Source of the DNA: Dipylidium caninum
Taxonomy: Eukaryota; Platyhelminthes; Cestoda; Cyclophyllidea; Dipylidiidae
Direction: 5' to 3'
Length of the DNA stretch: 64,000 bases
NCBI GenBank assembly: GCA_017562135.1
Contig: QEYB01000187.1
Span: 62,001-126,000 of the forward strand
The notes under the pieces were generated by a model. That model saw only the letters and a program-made list of their open reading frames with translations, searched no databases and was not told the DNA's origin. This document shows positions 1-11,286 of the stretch, piece by piece (position 1 is the stretch's first letter; each line of letters starts with the position of its first letter). A program made the translations under genes and the position numbers.

Positions 1-1066
1 TCAAGTCATTAACTGTGAAAAATGGGTCACACCAAAGACAGTTACTAGAACGCCTACAGTAGCGTGGTTTTTGGTCCCGCTGGTTCAGCGCTCTCGCCGC
101 TCAAATGAATTCTGGCACTCGATGCGTTTCAGCTTGGAATGTCAATCGCCACTTCCGATAGCCGAAAACATCACATTTGGACAAGAGAGCTACGTTTCGC
201 GAAGCAACTTGGCTGTAAGGTAGGAGTAAACGTTGGTACCGCGGCCTCAAAGGCGCAAAAGTGACTTTCACCGACTGGCGAATAACACCAGTTGACTGCA
301 GGAGTAAATCACTTATACCGTTGGCACTCGGCTACTCACGCTGCATCCGTCTTGTCCGGCGTTGTCCTCCTCTCTCGATGCGACGTAACACTTTTACAAC
401 AGCCCCAGACCCATCACCTCTCTGCATTTGTCGAATGCTCTGCAAACCACCGGAGGCCTTCGTAGGCCGGGCTTTGGGGACGGAAGCTTGGCACATCTGC
501 CCCCAGTGCAGCGGGGAGCTGGTCTGCACATCGTGTATTATCTTCACACTATTCTGAATGGTATGAGTAGAAAACAGTTCCAGGGTTTCAATGTCAATCG
601 CAGACAACACTTGCCATTGTTGCGGGGAAAGATGACAGTATGGGCGACCTCAGATGAGTTGACCTGAAGGCCTCTTCCCCACGAAAAAACCAGTTTTATA
701 GTCCTCTAAACAAGAATGAATGGCGATGATACTCCTTTCCGTTAAAAACGTGCACCCGCCACTTCTCAAGCGTATAAATTCTAATCGCAATCGTTAGACA
801 GTCGGAAAGCGAGACGCCTCGGAAGAGTGGCGACGGGAGCTGGGAAAGACGGACGATGCGCTGATCTCACGAATAAGTCAGCCAGAACCTCAACCACCCA
901 CAAGAATTAGCTTCACTCTGTAGGCCAGTCAACGGTACTCAGGCCTAAAAACAGGCGCGGTAATGCAACGACTGCAATGCCTTCAACTCAGTCATTAGCG
1001 CGCAGAAAACACTCAGAGACATGAGAAGACATGAAGAAAGTATTATTTAAAACCAGTGCTAGCCTC
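1..1066. other. Gene-free left edge
   Basis: I see no supported gene here. Several short open frames exist on both strands but lack splice logic, promoter or recognisable domains. The right end of the stretch is the 3' flank of the first EF-hand gene, which runs leftwards and stops at 1067; no canonical AATAAA signal is visible on the minus strand just past that stop. Confidence 0.6.
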
Positions 1067-1349
1067 TTACAAACCACTAGATTTGATGAAGTTTGTGAGC
1101 TCCTTAACATCCAGTTTACCATCACCGTTTTTGTCGTATTGCTTGATGAAATTGCTGATGTACTTCTCCTCTATCCCACTTCCCTCGAAAGCCTTGATAA
1201 GCTCGTGCGCGTCGATTGTCCCGGAAGAGTCGGTGTCAATCGACGCGATGAAGTCTTTTACGGACTGTGCTCTAAAAGAATGAAAGTATCGGTGTGGCGT
1301 GGGCCAGTCATGAAAAGAATGTCAACGAGACCTCAACTCACAGTGACAT
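1067..1349 (-). CDS. Small double EF-hand calcium-binding protein, copy 1
   Basis: Predicted 70-residue calcium-binding protein of the flatworm 8 kDa tegumental / calcareous-corpuscle type. Exon 1 codes for only 8 nt (1342-1349), followed by GTGAGT; a 70-nt intron (1272-1341) ends in CTTTTAG; exon 2 is 1067-1271. The joined start reads MSLAQSVKDF. Loop 1 is DTDSSGTIDAHE and loop 2 is DKNGDGKLDVKE, both with canonical ligands at positions 1, 3, 5, 9 and 12 and Gly at 6. There is no signal peptide or membrane segment, so it is probably cytosolic or a soluble tegument or corpuscle protein. A TATA-like box lies at 1375-1387. It is the leftmost of seven paralogs in 20 kb. The family call is secure; the exact role (calcium buffer, mineral corpuscle, tegument) is inferred from relatives. 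Confidence 0.93.
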
Positions 1350-1374
1350 GGTTGCCCTGAGGAGAAGTGAGCTC

Positions 1375-1387
1375 CTATTTATTTATG
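1375..1387 (-). promoter_or_regulatory. TATA-like box of EF-hand copy 1
   Basis: The minus strand reads CATAAATAAATAG about 37 bases upstream of the ATG at 1349, leaving room for a 5' UTR of only a few bases. I did not find a CCAAT box in the next 60 bases, unlike most other copies. Confidence 0.65.
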
Positions 1388-2638
1388 TCGCTGAGCTATG
1401 TGAATGCACTAACGCGACCGATCCCAGTGGACCGCGTTGGAGGTCGCTGCCATCCACGGGGATGCACTTTTGATGCTTTCTCATCCATCCAAATCCCTTT
1501 GGGCTAGCAAAGTAGCCTGTCGCCCGCGGGGGGGTCGAGAGGGATTGGGGGCATGAGGGCCGGGGGGCGCGGAGGCACCGGAGCGGGACGCCCTCCGGTC
1601 CCCTTCGCCTGCACGTGAAGGTGCCCACTCTTGCCGTGGAGGCACTGTGCTCAAAACAAATCACTTATTTCTTTGCCTAACTTGTTTTTCTGTCTTTTCT
1701 GAGGCAGCTCACGTCCCGAAACCGGATGCTTGGAGGAGGCGTTACAGACTCACGTTTGTGGGTATGCCACGCAGAGTAAACAGCAAGTGGAGCTTCCCGC
1801 CCCCGTCTCCTCGCCCCGATCAGCAGGCGATCTTGGTGAAAAGGGGGTTGCTTTGGAAAAAGTGACATCGGGACCGAATAACCTCGGTTCCATTGATGAT
1901 GAGTTACTTGTGCTCAGACCATGATACGTTTTTAATGTCCCCGAGAAAATGGTGCTGGAGGGGAAAGCACTTCCCCACCTCTTCCAGTGCCATTCCAAAG
2001 CCCGCCTTCCTCTAGCCTGCTCTTGTACAGGGAGTAAAGTGGGAAATCTCAAGAGTACATTGTGAAACTAACAAGGTGAGAGTTAACATGGCAGTGTATC
2101 TTCCCACCAGTGTCCTTTCCATCCAAATGGGAAGGTGATTCCTGCACTCCGCCTGTCCCCAACTTCGCGTCGGTCAGCCATCGACGGTCTACATAACGAC
2201 GATGGGGCGGCTCACTTGCTTTAGTGATGTCTCCTTCCACTGTCACGTGGTTTGACACCTGAGCTCATCATGGTCTTGACCTTTGTCACATTTGACAACT
2301 AAGCTACCGCGTACTGCTACCCTCGAGAGCCGGTGAAGGCGCGATCCGAGTTTCCGGGTCCACAACAACTTCCACCACCTCCCGATTTGACTACTGCATC
2401 TAGCCGCATTGGCAGCGCCTTACAAGTTTTATCTAGCAGAGACCGCACAGCAGGCTGGTCGCCGCGTTGCTGGCCCCTCAGTCCCCGTCCCTCGTGGCCA
2501 ACCTCCGGCTCCCGCAACACCCATCGCGTCGTGTTCGCTGCGGAATGTCGGCGGATGAAAGTCAAAAGGGGAGAAAAAATGTATTTTGTGCTCACAAGGT
2601 CACACGACAACTGTAGGTGAGCTCCGGTAGAGCATCCT
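1388..2638. other. Intergenic between EF-hand copies 1 and 2
   Basis: GC-rich sequence with several shadow open frames; no convincing gene. The right end is the 3' flank of copy 2, where an AATACA variant of the polyadenylation signal can be read on the minus strand near 2580. Confidence 0.5.
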
Positions 2639-2931
2639 CTACTTTTCGCATTCTTCCAAAAAGGCTTTCAGCTCACTCACACTGAGCTTGCCATCGTGGT
2701 CCTTATCGTAAATTGCTATGAAATCCCTAACTAGTTTTTCATCAATGTCAGAGCTTCCCAACGCTGCCAACAGTTCCTTCGCGTCGACTGTACCCGAGTG
2801 GTCTTTGTCGATCATTTCCACGAACTTCTTCACGGACTCAGTGCTAAAATAATAATAAAAGATGCAAAAAATAACGAGCGTCGCGCTAAGATGCTGCAGC
2901 GGAAGCGCGAGAAGACGACTTACGACGGCAT
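2639..2931 (-). CDS. Small double EF-hand calcium-binding protein, copy 2
   Basis: Predicted 70-residue EF-hand protein. Exon 1 is the 8 coding bases 2924-2931 (ATGCCGTC) followed by GTAAGT; the intron is 2844-2923 (80 nt, ending TTTTAG); exon 2 is 2639-2843. The joined start reads [10 protein letters not shown]. Loop 1 is [12 protein letters not shown] and loop 2 is [12 protein letters not shown]; all ligand positions suit calcium except that loop 2 has Ser at position 9, which is tolerated. The start is fixed by the shared exon structure: starting at the first Met inside exon 2 would lose the conserved N-terminal helix start. Same family as cercarial 8 kDa and Echinococcus corpuscle calcium-binding proteins (recalled from the literature). 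Role in the worm is inferred. Confidence 0.94.
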
Positions 2932-2970
2932 GGTAACGAGGAGTGAATGAAGGCGTCGCTCCGCGACTGG

Positions 2971-3014
2971 CTATTTATGTGGGTGCGACTGCCTCACTCC
3001 GCCAAAGTGACTCA
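2971..3014 (-). promoter_or_regulatory. TATA box and AP-1-like site of EF-hand copy 2
   Basis: On the minus strand ATAAATAG (2971-2978) lies 47 bases before the ATG. A palindromic TGACTCA, the AP-1 consensus, occurs at 3008-3014, 30 bases further upstream. No CCAAT box was found here. The AP-1 reading is motif-based only. Confidence 0.5.
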
Positions 3015-5715
3015 GCGTGTGTTCTAAATTCCGTAAAGGAGATCGCAGTTCAAGGCTGTTTTTCCCCACCTTTGAGTGGAAACTTTTTAGCGTTCGCGTC
3101 ATGTGATCAGCCTTCGTGGGGTCATTTTAATTTTATGCCATGGTAATTAGTTTAGAGCAAGGCGTGTTTTCTCACAAAGTCCCCGTGAAAGTGCAGTCTT
3201 GAGGACGCGCGCAAACCCCTCGCCTGCATTTTCCACTGAGCAAGGCTTAAAGGCCTGTCGCGGTCGCCCTCTCCCTTGTGGGGGAGAGGAGACATGGTCA
3301 CTAACGTCTGTAAGCTTAATGTCTCAAATGACGTTCATCCCTTCGGTCTACTTCGTTGAACATCCCAACGTGACCCAGGCCAGTGAGGCGGCGCCTGCCG
3401 ACGGTGTGGGAAGAGAGACGCGGCCACATCACCACGTCGCTCACCCCCTGAAATATTTTATTTAGATGACAGAGAAGAGGAGGAAGTTTGTTTTAATTGA
3501 ATGGGACACGTCAATGAGAAGTAGAATCAGCACCTGAGCCCTGTTGAAAGTGTTTCAAACCATCTACTGCGAGGGGGTTGCCATTTGGAGGCCTTTGAGG
3601 TAGCCCACCGGAGCCAAAAGCGACTTCAGTCTCGAGTTAGTAAATCAGCTTCGGGAATGAGGGTTGTGGTTCAATTTGGTGATTACGATGAAATGGGTTT
3701 GGTGGCATTGGAGAACTCACTACTCAATTCATTACGCCTACCCTTCACTAGAACTCTTGTACTGTAGCATAATGAAATCCTTGCGATTTGACCGAGAAAC
3801 GGGAGTCCCAGTGCTTCCATTGTGTAAATCCCTCACGGTCATGTAGGCGTTTGCGCAGCCCACGACTACTCGGAGTGTTTGTGCTGAGGCCAGTCTGAGC
3901 TATTTCGGTAGGCCTTTCCTCCGGCGCGGTTGTTCTGCACATTGCAAAAGGACGGCGTTTGCCGCCTTCCAGACTCCACCTGCCTTAATTCGAAAGACCC
4001 TTGCTTTCCCTCACTTGCGACGGCAACTCCTCGATCCGCTTTCTCTGCCTTAAATAACTCCTCTAAGAGTTAAAGTCTCCGAATAAAATGGAGGAGAGGA
4101 GGTTGGCATCCTTCACTGGGTACAGCAATCTCTCGAAAGGCTCAGTTACTGACGAAATGCTTTAGCGGTGAGGAGTGATGGTCCTTCCGCTATGTTCTGT
4201 TGACTGTTCGTTGGCGCAAATACGTGACATCGCATTCACCAGACGAGAGGATCGTTGCGGGCTCCGCGGTAGGCGGTGCATCGAGAGAAGGCGAGTTTGA
4301 ATGATAATAACAATGCCAGTTCCCGTTTATTGTCGCCCCCTCGACGTTGGTGCGAATCTTAGCGCTCTCTTTAAGCGGCGGTGTGGAGTTCCTCTTGCTA
4401 ACAAGGAAGGCAGTAATTTTTCACCTCTGGGTGGGAGATTTACGCTATATAGGTGGAGATTCACCTGACAAGACCCAGTCGGGTGCTCGTCTGGCCTAAT
4501 TATGGACTGGAAAGGGCAGAATAGGGAAAGAGGGACTCCGCCACAGTCGTTGCCGGCTTCTGCGGTTAAACAGGATGGTGCAATATAAGCCGATCTCGGA
4601 GCAACCAGTTGCACTGTATGGTGCAAATGCTGCATTAACAATAGTATCTTACTTATATTGCACCGCGCCTTTCCTCGGCTCTTTGATTAATGGCCTGGCG
4701 GCGTTTCAGCAGTGAAAGCATGCGAGGGAATGCCTGTGTGGCACAACCGACTAACATGGCAATCGGCAGGCTGAACTCTGAAGGGAGGTGAAATTCTGTC
4801 CCTTGTCGATTTATGGTGAAAGGCGGGTAGCCAATGGAGAAGCGACCCTGACGCGGGCCACACGAACTGTCTCTGTGCTCGGTGACAATCGTGCTCGGTG
4901 ACAATCGTCCATGGAGGCCATGTTTATATCTTACTGAATTAACTGCCCCATGTCCTGTCATCCCGAGACAAAAAGGCTCACTAGGTGACAGGAAAGAGAA
5001 GCCATCTATCACTCTCAGTCAGTCAGCCTCCACTGCCCACAAACAATTGGACCGTGCAGCAAAAGTAATGTTTGGGGTGGAGGGGGCAGGACAAAGGGAC
5101 ATGAGATATTCTCTTGCCCGAAAACTAACTCGGCGACTTGACTTTTTCTCCGCCTCTTCGTTTCCCGCCAACAGGGCGTCGTCAAGACTAAATTACTGAA
5201 GTGTAAAAGGCTTTTAGTAGCAATACATTTGTCCTCTCAACTCCTTCTCCATCAAGGCGACGCCTTCCCCCACGACAGTAATGCTCCCATCTCTCACCCA
5301 AGCTTCTCCAAATTCCTGGGTTGGAAGCACAATTGGCCCGAGATGTCCATTGCAGGGCTTATCTGACGTTTTAAAAATAGTCTCCGAGCATTAGGTAGAG
5401 AGAAATAAATGAAGGGGGGAAAGAAAAAAGGGAAAGAAAATTAGAGAGCAGAGGGGCCCCACCATTTGGAAGAATCGTTGGGCATATTTGCTCAGAAAGA
5501 AGGCGCCGTCACTCCGACGCCTTGGCAACTAGAAAGTGGAGGAAAACTCAGCACGGGAACGTCGAGAGGGGCGCATAGTCGACCTATTGAAAAGGTGGGA
5601 CTCGAGATGCCAGCATGCTCTCCCTTCTAGAGCTTAGACGCCTCCTCCGCCTCACCATCCATCGAAAGACAAAAACAGCGGCAATAAGCGGAATGGCATC
5701 TCTTTTGAGTGCGTC
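3015..5715. other. Intergenic between EF-hand copies 2 and 3
   Basis: About 2.7 kb with no supported gene. The only structured item is a perfect 16-bp tandem duplication at 4875-4906. Open frames on both strands around 4.3 to 5.2 kb overlap each other and resemble no family I recognise. Confidence 0.5.
4875..4906. repeat. Two-copy 16-bp tandem repeat
   Basis: The unit GTGCTCGGTGACAATC occurs twice without spacer (4875-4890 and 4891-4906). It is probably a small slippage duplication. Confidence 0.8.
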
Positions 5716-5721
5716 TTTATT
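5716..5721 (-). terminator. Polyadenylation signal of EF-hand copy 3
   Basis: AATAAA on the minus strand, 56 bases past the stop codon. Confidence 0.7.
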
Positions 5722-5776
5722 CACAAAAACAGGTTTACAAGATAGAAGCGAAAGGCGGCATGGCGTCTGCCGCGAG

Positions 5777-6079
5777 TTAAAGACAGCCACAACTTGACAG
5801 GAATTCTTCCAGCTCACGCAGGTTGAGTTTCCCGTCGTGATCCTTGTCGTGCTCCTTGATAAACTCCTTTATGAACTGCTCGTCAAAATCGCAGGTGTTG
5901 AGAGCTGCGAGAAGTTCCTTGGTATCCACTGTTCCCGAACCATCAGTGTCCATTGAGTCGAGGAATTCCTTCACGGCGCTGAATCAAAATGGTAGTAAAA
6001 GAGACTTTAAACGGCCGAAGACTATGGGCCATTTAATATACGAGCGGTGATTAAGAGGTGCTACAACTCACGAAGACAT
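5777..6079 (-). CDS. Small double EF-hand calcium-binding protein, copy 3
   Basis: Predicted 69-residue protein. Exon 1 is 6072-6079 (ATGTCTTC, then GTGAGT); the intron is 5979-6071 (93 nt, ending TTCAG); exon 2 is 5777-5978, three bases shorter at its start than in other copies, so the N-terminus reads MSSAVKEF. Loop 1 is [12 protein letters not shown] and loop 2 is [12 protein letters not shown], both canonical. The C-terminus ends in SSCGCL, with two cysteines, a difference from copies 1 and 4. A polyadenylation signal AATAAA is readable on the minus strand at 5716-5721, giving a 3' UTR of roughly 60 to 80 nt. It sits upstream-to-upstream with copy 4 on the other strand, so the two are divergent, about 0.9 kb apart. 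Confidence 0.94.
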
Positions 6080-6122
6080 CTTGGCGAGCTCGGAGCACTG
6101 AGAGGCCACTCGGAGCAGCACA

Positions 6123-6180
6123 ATTTATGTGCTCTTTGAGGAGTTCTGTCACACCGCGCGGCACCTTCCTTTCCACCAAT
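6123..6180 (-). promoter_or_regulatory. TATA and CCAAT boxes of EF-hand copy 3
   Basis: On the minus strand ACATAAAT (6123-6130) lies about 50 bases before the ATG, and an inverted CCAAT box (ATTGG on the minus strand, 6176-6180) lies about 46 bases upstream of it. Confidence 0.6.
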
Positions 6181-6760
6181 TATTTCTCTGATTCGCGAAA
6201 CGCCTTACTTTGCAATGCAATTACCTTGAATATTCACTGGTCGGTGGGAAAAAGAGGCAATGGCAGGGTCTTTGAGAATTCACCGCACCCAAAGAGTCCT
6301 TACTTCCCCTTTAAGTCCGCGTCAGTCTACCTAATTGGGCCTGGGGCATTCCTCTTGTCTCAAGCTATTCTGAGGAGGATAGACAGTGGCGCGCGTAACA
6401 CTAACTACGTGGTTCATGTCGATGCCTTCAAAAGGCTCATTTTAGAGGAGGTCGCGGGGAGAGCGTCTGCCGCCTTTGTTACGACTTCAGCTCCCGTTTG
6501 AGGAGGTGCACCGCCTCACTGGGGCAGTCAGTAGGTGCGGATTAAAAGCGAGCATGATTCAAAAGTTTTAGACTTAACGCGGTGTTGTCTCGCAATTTCG
6601 CCCTTGTTCGAATGGGCTGGTGCTTTCACTGTTAATTTTGCCTAATGCCGATTGGAGTCCTCATTTCATCGCGAGGCGCCACGCTCAACCAGCGTTAAGC
6701 GCAGAGCGGAGACTGCAGAGGGGGCCTCGCTCCTGGAGCCACGCCCATGCGCTGCGCCGA
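6181..6760. other. Divergent spacer between EF-hand copies 3 and 4
   Basis: The spacer between two divergent EF-hand genes. Some open frames cross it, but none has a recognisable domain. Shared regulation of the two genes is possible but not shown. Confidence 0.5.
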
Positions 6761-6772
6761 CGATGCGACGCG

Positions 6773-6914
6773 GCCCCGCCCCGCCCCGCCCCCGCCCCCG
6801 CCCTTGCCCCCGGCCCGCTCCGCTCATTCCGCTCTTGGCTTGGCGTGAGCAGCCAATGGGATGCCGCCGGGGCAGGGCGCCAGCCTCTGCGGCGCCTCCT
6901 CCGACCACATATAT
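6773..6914 (+). promoter_or_regulatory. GC-box, CCAAT and TATA promoter of EF-hand copy 4
   Basis: A C-rich run of CCCCGCC / CCCCCGCC units spans about 6773-6815 (GC-box or Sp/KLF-like, also G-quadruplex-capable on the minus strand). CCAAT follows at 6853-6857 and ATATATA at 6908-6914, 46 bases before the ATG. It is the most elaborate promoter of the cluster. Confidence 0.65.
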
Positions 6915-6953
6915 ACTCCGCCGAGAGGTTTCAGCCCACGGTCATGTAGCAAC

Positions 6954-7241
6954 ATGCCCCGGTGAGTGTTGGCTACGTAAATCGCCATTTACTTAATAGC
7001 ACGCGGATAAATCGTGTGCATGTGATTATTTTTTAGCTCTGAAACAGTGAAAACATTCCTGAGAAATATTGACAAGGACAGATCGGGCACAATAGACGCG
7101 AAGGAGCTCCTCGAAGCGTTGGGCGATTCAAATATCACTGAGGATCACGTCAAACAGTTCATAGATAAATTCGATAAGAATAAGGACGGCAAGTTGGACC
7201 TAAGTGAGCTCATGGATTTCTTTGAAAGCCTCGGACTGTAA
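6954..7241 (+). CDS. Small double EF-hand calcium-binding protein, copy 4
   Basis: Predicted 70-residue EF-hand protein. Exon 1 is 6954-6961 (ATGCCCCG, then GTGAGT); the intron is 6962-7036 (75 nt, ending TTTTTTAG); exon 2 is 7037-7241. The N-terminus reads MPRSETVKTF. Loop 1 is [12 protein letters not shown] and loop 2 is [12 protein letters not shown], both canonical. It ends in SLGL, close to copy 1. AATAAA at 7487-7492 would give a 3' UTR near 250 nt, longer than in copies 3 and 5. It is the only canonical copy on the plus strand and has the strongest-looking promoter, so it may be the most highly expressed; that is inference. Confidence 0.94.
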
Positions 7242-7486
7242 ATACCCCCAAACATTGGTTTTTTCAAATACATCCTGATGCAACTCTGAAAAGATCTTCT
7301 AACCACAAGAATTGGGCGCCAAGGGAAACACCAAGGGATGTGCACCGTATGTGCGTCTTTTACGGCCCTCGTTGGCCGAAGCGACTCTCCTCGGGGCACA
7401 CCGAGCTTTCCTCCCCGACGCATTCGAGCCATTTCGGCAGGAGGCCGCGCCACGAGTCTATTTGTGTGTCAGGCGGTGTCGGCGGA

Positions 7487-7492
7487 AATAAA
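7487..7492 (+). terminator. Possible polyadenylation signal of EF-hand copy 4
   Basis: First AATAAA after the stop codon at 7241; about 250 bases downstream. Confidence 0.45.
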
Positions 7493-10400
7493 CTGTTTAT
7501 GTGGCGTCTTCGTTGGCATTTCTTCGCCCAGTGTAACTGATCGTCCCAGGTGGACGACTGAGTGGGCTTAGGCTGGTCTCGCCGAATCTCCGCTCATCGC
7601 GGTTGCTTGCACACCGGTGTTTTATTTAGCGTTGTAAGTCAGTGGAATAACCTGAATTTTGCGCCACGGCTGATGTCGGCCACCGCATGGACCTCGTTTT
7701 CGTCGTGTGCATCCTCCTTCGCCTGTTCGCCTTGCCGTAGATGCTAAAGTAAGTTGGGTGTTGAACTTTCGATGTTTGACGAAAAGAGGCTCAAACAAAA
7801 CTTCATTCACTATTAAGACAGAAAAAATACTTCTCCAATGGCACACTAAAAATGGGCTTATGAGCCTTGGAGCAAGGAGGGCTCCTTGCTGGCACGAGAA
7901 CTCTCGTTCCACACTGCGTTCGTCGACAAGCGATCTATTCCCGTGACTCGCCTCTCCGAGAGACTTCCTATGCCGCTGTCCAAGAGGCACCCATGTCGAA
8001 AACCCGAGAGAAGTCTCCCATTCGTCGGCCCAGAGGTTGGCCCGCCACTCCGGCTCGCCATCCAGTAAATGTTGGCAGCAGCTGCGCAAGTCGGACGAGA
8101 AGTAGAAGACGAAGTGATGGAACCCTTGAGGGTGGCTTCCGCACTCATCCATAGCCTTAATACTTGACAGTGCAGTCGCATTCCCACGGTCCTTCCGCTG
8201 ACGGCTGTTTCGGCTGCCGTTGAGAGTCATTAGGCGCACTTTGTAGTGCTTGGAATTCACAGCCCGAAAACTCGGCAGGTGTGGCGTGTGCCTGTTTGAG
8301 ATCCAGTGTTCGCTTCAACCGTACTTAGATTTGCATCGAGGAAACGTTGGTGGTGGGGAGGGGTCGAAAGAGGCCCGGGGACGTTTTCCACACGAGGAGC
8401 CCTACTGGTTAGACGGCGGGTGGAGCGAATGCTCAGACGGAGCAACGAGCCCCGAGGACAGAGTGTGTCGCAATCGGCGAGGTAATTTGCATTGGACTGA
8501 AGAAGTAAGGAGACGTCTTGGAAACCGTGACACGGTGGATTTGGCGAGTAGATCTTTGCATGCATAATTAAGGGCCGTTTAAAATGTTACTCAAACCGTT
8601 TCGCTGTCTCGTAGCGGCCGGTGGAACAATCACTTTACATTGTCAAGCGAGTTTTTTGTGGTTGCTTACACGTCATCTGTGAGAACATTTCAGATGTGCT
8701 TGTCAATGACATCCACTTTTGACTTTTTTCGTCGTTTCACGAGACTAATGGTCAGATGCCTCTTAAATGATCATTATGAGTTACAGGAGATGTTCGAGCC
8801 GTCAGCGACACTTCCCGGCGGGCTGACAACAAAATCCTCTGGAGTCACCGCCACATCACGTGGTCGCCATTCGGCGCGTTCCATGTGGAAGTGGTTAATA
8901 AAATAAATGCTCCACATATTCGCTCCTTCCTCGGCGCCTTTGAGATGCACGTGAGTCCTGTGCAGACGAGTGTCTGCCCCAGCAATGTGACTTTGTGAAG
9001 ACGTCTGCCGCCTCACTTGACTCCGTAGTGTATTTCAGGCCGAGTGCGAACTCGTTTTGCGTCAACGCCCCATGCGCCACTCTGGCGATCACACGACTCG
9101 TCGTGCGGTGGAAAGAGCGCCTGCCGTGCTTGTGGGCTGCCTTCTCGCCGGAGATTAGAGCTTTCATGGCTGCAGGTTAGCAGATCGTTTGAAGTGTGGT
9201 GCTGCTCAAGACTGGGCAAAAGAGGACTCGGCGCCGGAGGCCTCCCCTCGTCTTCATGCCCAACAGCCTCGCACATCGAAACTCGTGACTATTTTATTAC
9301 GGTTAGTCGATGTTTATGCGGGAAAGTTGACAAGACGTAGGAAAAACTAGACCGCTCATTGGGGCTGAATGTTAAAATTAATGAAGTCACACCCAACGGG
9401 GGAAATTCAAATTCAACCACCCAGTGCTCATTGCTGTGTGCATTCCCGTCTTTATCACTCGTGACTTGGATTGTGCAACAAATTTCGCAGAAGCTCATGA
9501 TCCACTGTCGTCAGAAGTAACCTGCCAACCCGTGCAGGTAGAGGCTGTCGAAAGGTTATTTTCCTATATTTACAATCTTATTGAACAGTCTTCTTTTGCG
9601 TAGGACGATATGAAAGTGAGAAATCGTGCCTGACGAAGGCGAGAGCGGGGCCACGCAATCGGACATTTCTCCACGCTACATTGGACATCTGCTGCTTCAC
9701 TTTACCGTACCGCAGTGGGGCGTGGTAACCCAACATTCCTCTATTATTGCCAAATCGAGATTCTTCCATCAGAACCGCAGTCTCGGTTTAAAATGGAGTT
9801 GATAAATTACTTGTACAAAACTTTAGGTAAAGAGGGACTCTAGAGAGGGCAACGAATTTTATCTGTCCCTCTCGAAGTATGCCTGGAGGAGGGCGGCCTT
9901 TGTAAGTTTGTCCTGGCACAGGTTGTACAAGCTTCCTGGAAAAGGATCTAACGAGAACAGACACCACCGCACGCGATTCTTCAGTGTGGTTTAATTCACT
10001 GATGTTCAGTCTAATGGCGAGGTACTTTGTTGCCATTCACACCATTCTTAGTAAGATAGTTAGTCGTCGGAATGCATGAAACGCATGCGTGGAGGCGGTA
10101 AAGTACGCACATTGCATTGAGCCTTGCTTCTCATGATGAGAATTTTTACTCCAGATTAACGAAGTACGTTTAATATAATTGCCAGGCGGATGAGGCTTAG
10201 TGGCCATGACCGTCCAATCCACCCCACTCTGCCTGTTGGGGTGTCGATCCTCCTCTTATTTTGCTGTCGAGAGGTAGGCCGGAAGGCCCCTATCGGTGAC
10301 GAGCATCATTTAACACGAGGGGCTATCGGAGGATGTGGTCAATGAAGGTACAAAAACGGGGTAATTTGCCAGAAGTCTGTGAGTCGGAATTCAAGCGAGT

Positions 10401-11252
10401 AAAACTGAGATGTCCCACATGATGGTCCTGAAAGTAAGTGGCGACACTTTCGCTGCCGTAGTGCAAATTCTGCAAAAAAGCCTGTCCCCACGTGAAACTG
10501 ATGTCTCCCTTGCTCGACTTTTCCTAAACGTCAAAAGTCCATAATATTTTCATACTTCCCTCTTTCCTCACACGCTCTTAACGTAAATAAAACTATGATA
10601 TATGGAAAAGCAGGTTCTAGGTTATTGAGCATGGACCGAAAATGCAGTGCAAGTAATTATCTCTACTAACTTTTACATAGTAGTATCGAAAAAATTCGCA
10701 TCCCCTAAATATAATATGGGACCGGAACTGTTTCACCTCAGCACGTTAATAAGTCACGCATCAACATTATTTTTAACAAAATCATCGTGGAGCGAACACG
10801 GAATAAGTCATTAGAACTTAGACTTTAGCAAATTCTAATGCGGATGAATAAAAATCATAAATCAGTAAATGGATGCTACTGTAATCGCATAAGCGGAAGA
10901 CATTTAAGTTGTCTTCATCTGTTTACGTAGGTCGGAATGCCAAAAAGTGGTGAAATTTGCAGTACGTCAATAAAGACCTGAGCGAAAGTGGTGTGGGTGG
11001 CCATATTCACCAAAGAACAATCAGTTCCCTCTTTCTTATGTCTCTGCCCCAAATCTGCGTTGACTTAATATGTGTCGAGTTGCCTATCAGCTCAACTCTA
11101 GAATGGGCAAGTCCAAGGAGTCACGTGGTATTGCCATGGATAGTGACAATAACGTCACACACTTTGGCATGTTTCGTTGTTTGAGGAGATAGGGCCACTG
11201 GGGAAAGGGAAGAGGCCTGTGTTAAATGTCAGCGGCGCAAGTGGTGATAGCT
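7493..11252. other. Intergenic between EF-hand copies 4 and 5
   Basis: Nearly 3.8 kb without a supported gene. A 212-codon open frame on the minus strand (7622-8260) and others at 8.2 to 9.3 kb have mixed, non-family-like composition and overlap open frames on the opposite strand. AATAAA-type motifs occur on the plus strand near 8897-8906 without an associated gene. Confidence 0.5.
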
Positions 11253-11258
11253 TTTATT
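11253..11258 (-). terminator. Polyadenylation signal of EF-hand copy 5
   Basis: AATAAA on the minus strand, about 29 bases past the stop codon of copy 5, implying a very short 3' UTR. Confidence 0.7.
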
Positions 11259-11286
11259 AGAAGAAAAGGTGAGCATACACGAGGAA

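Noticed and set aside
1031..1360. Plus-strand open frame over EF-hand copy 1
   Set aside because: It is the antisense shadow of the EF-hand exon; EF-hand loops and splice sites are on the minus strand.
7622..8260. 212-codon open frame on the minus strand
   Set aside because: Longest frame of the GC-rich part, but frames are open on other strands over the same interval, composition is not protein-like and there is no domain, promoter or splice logic.
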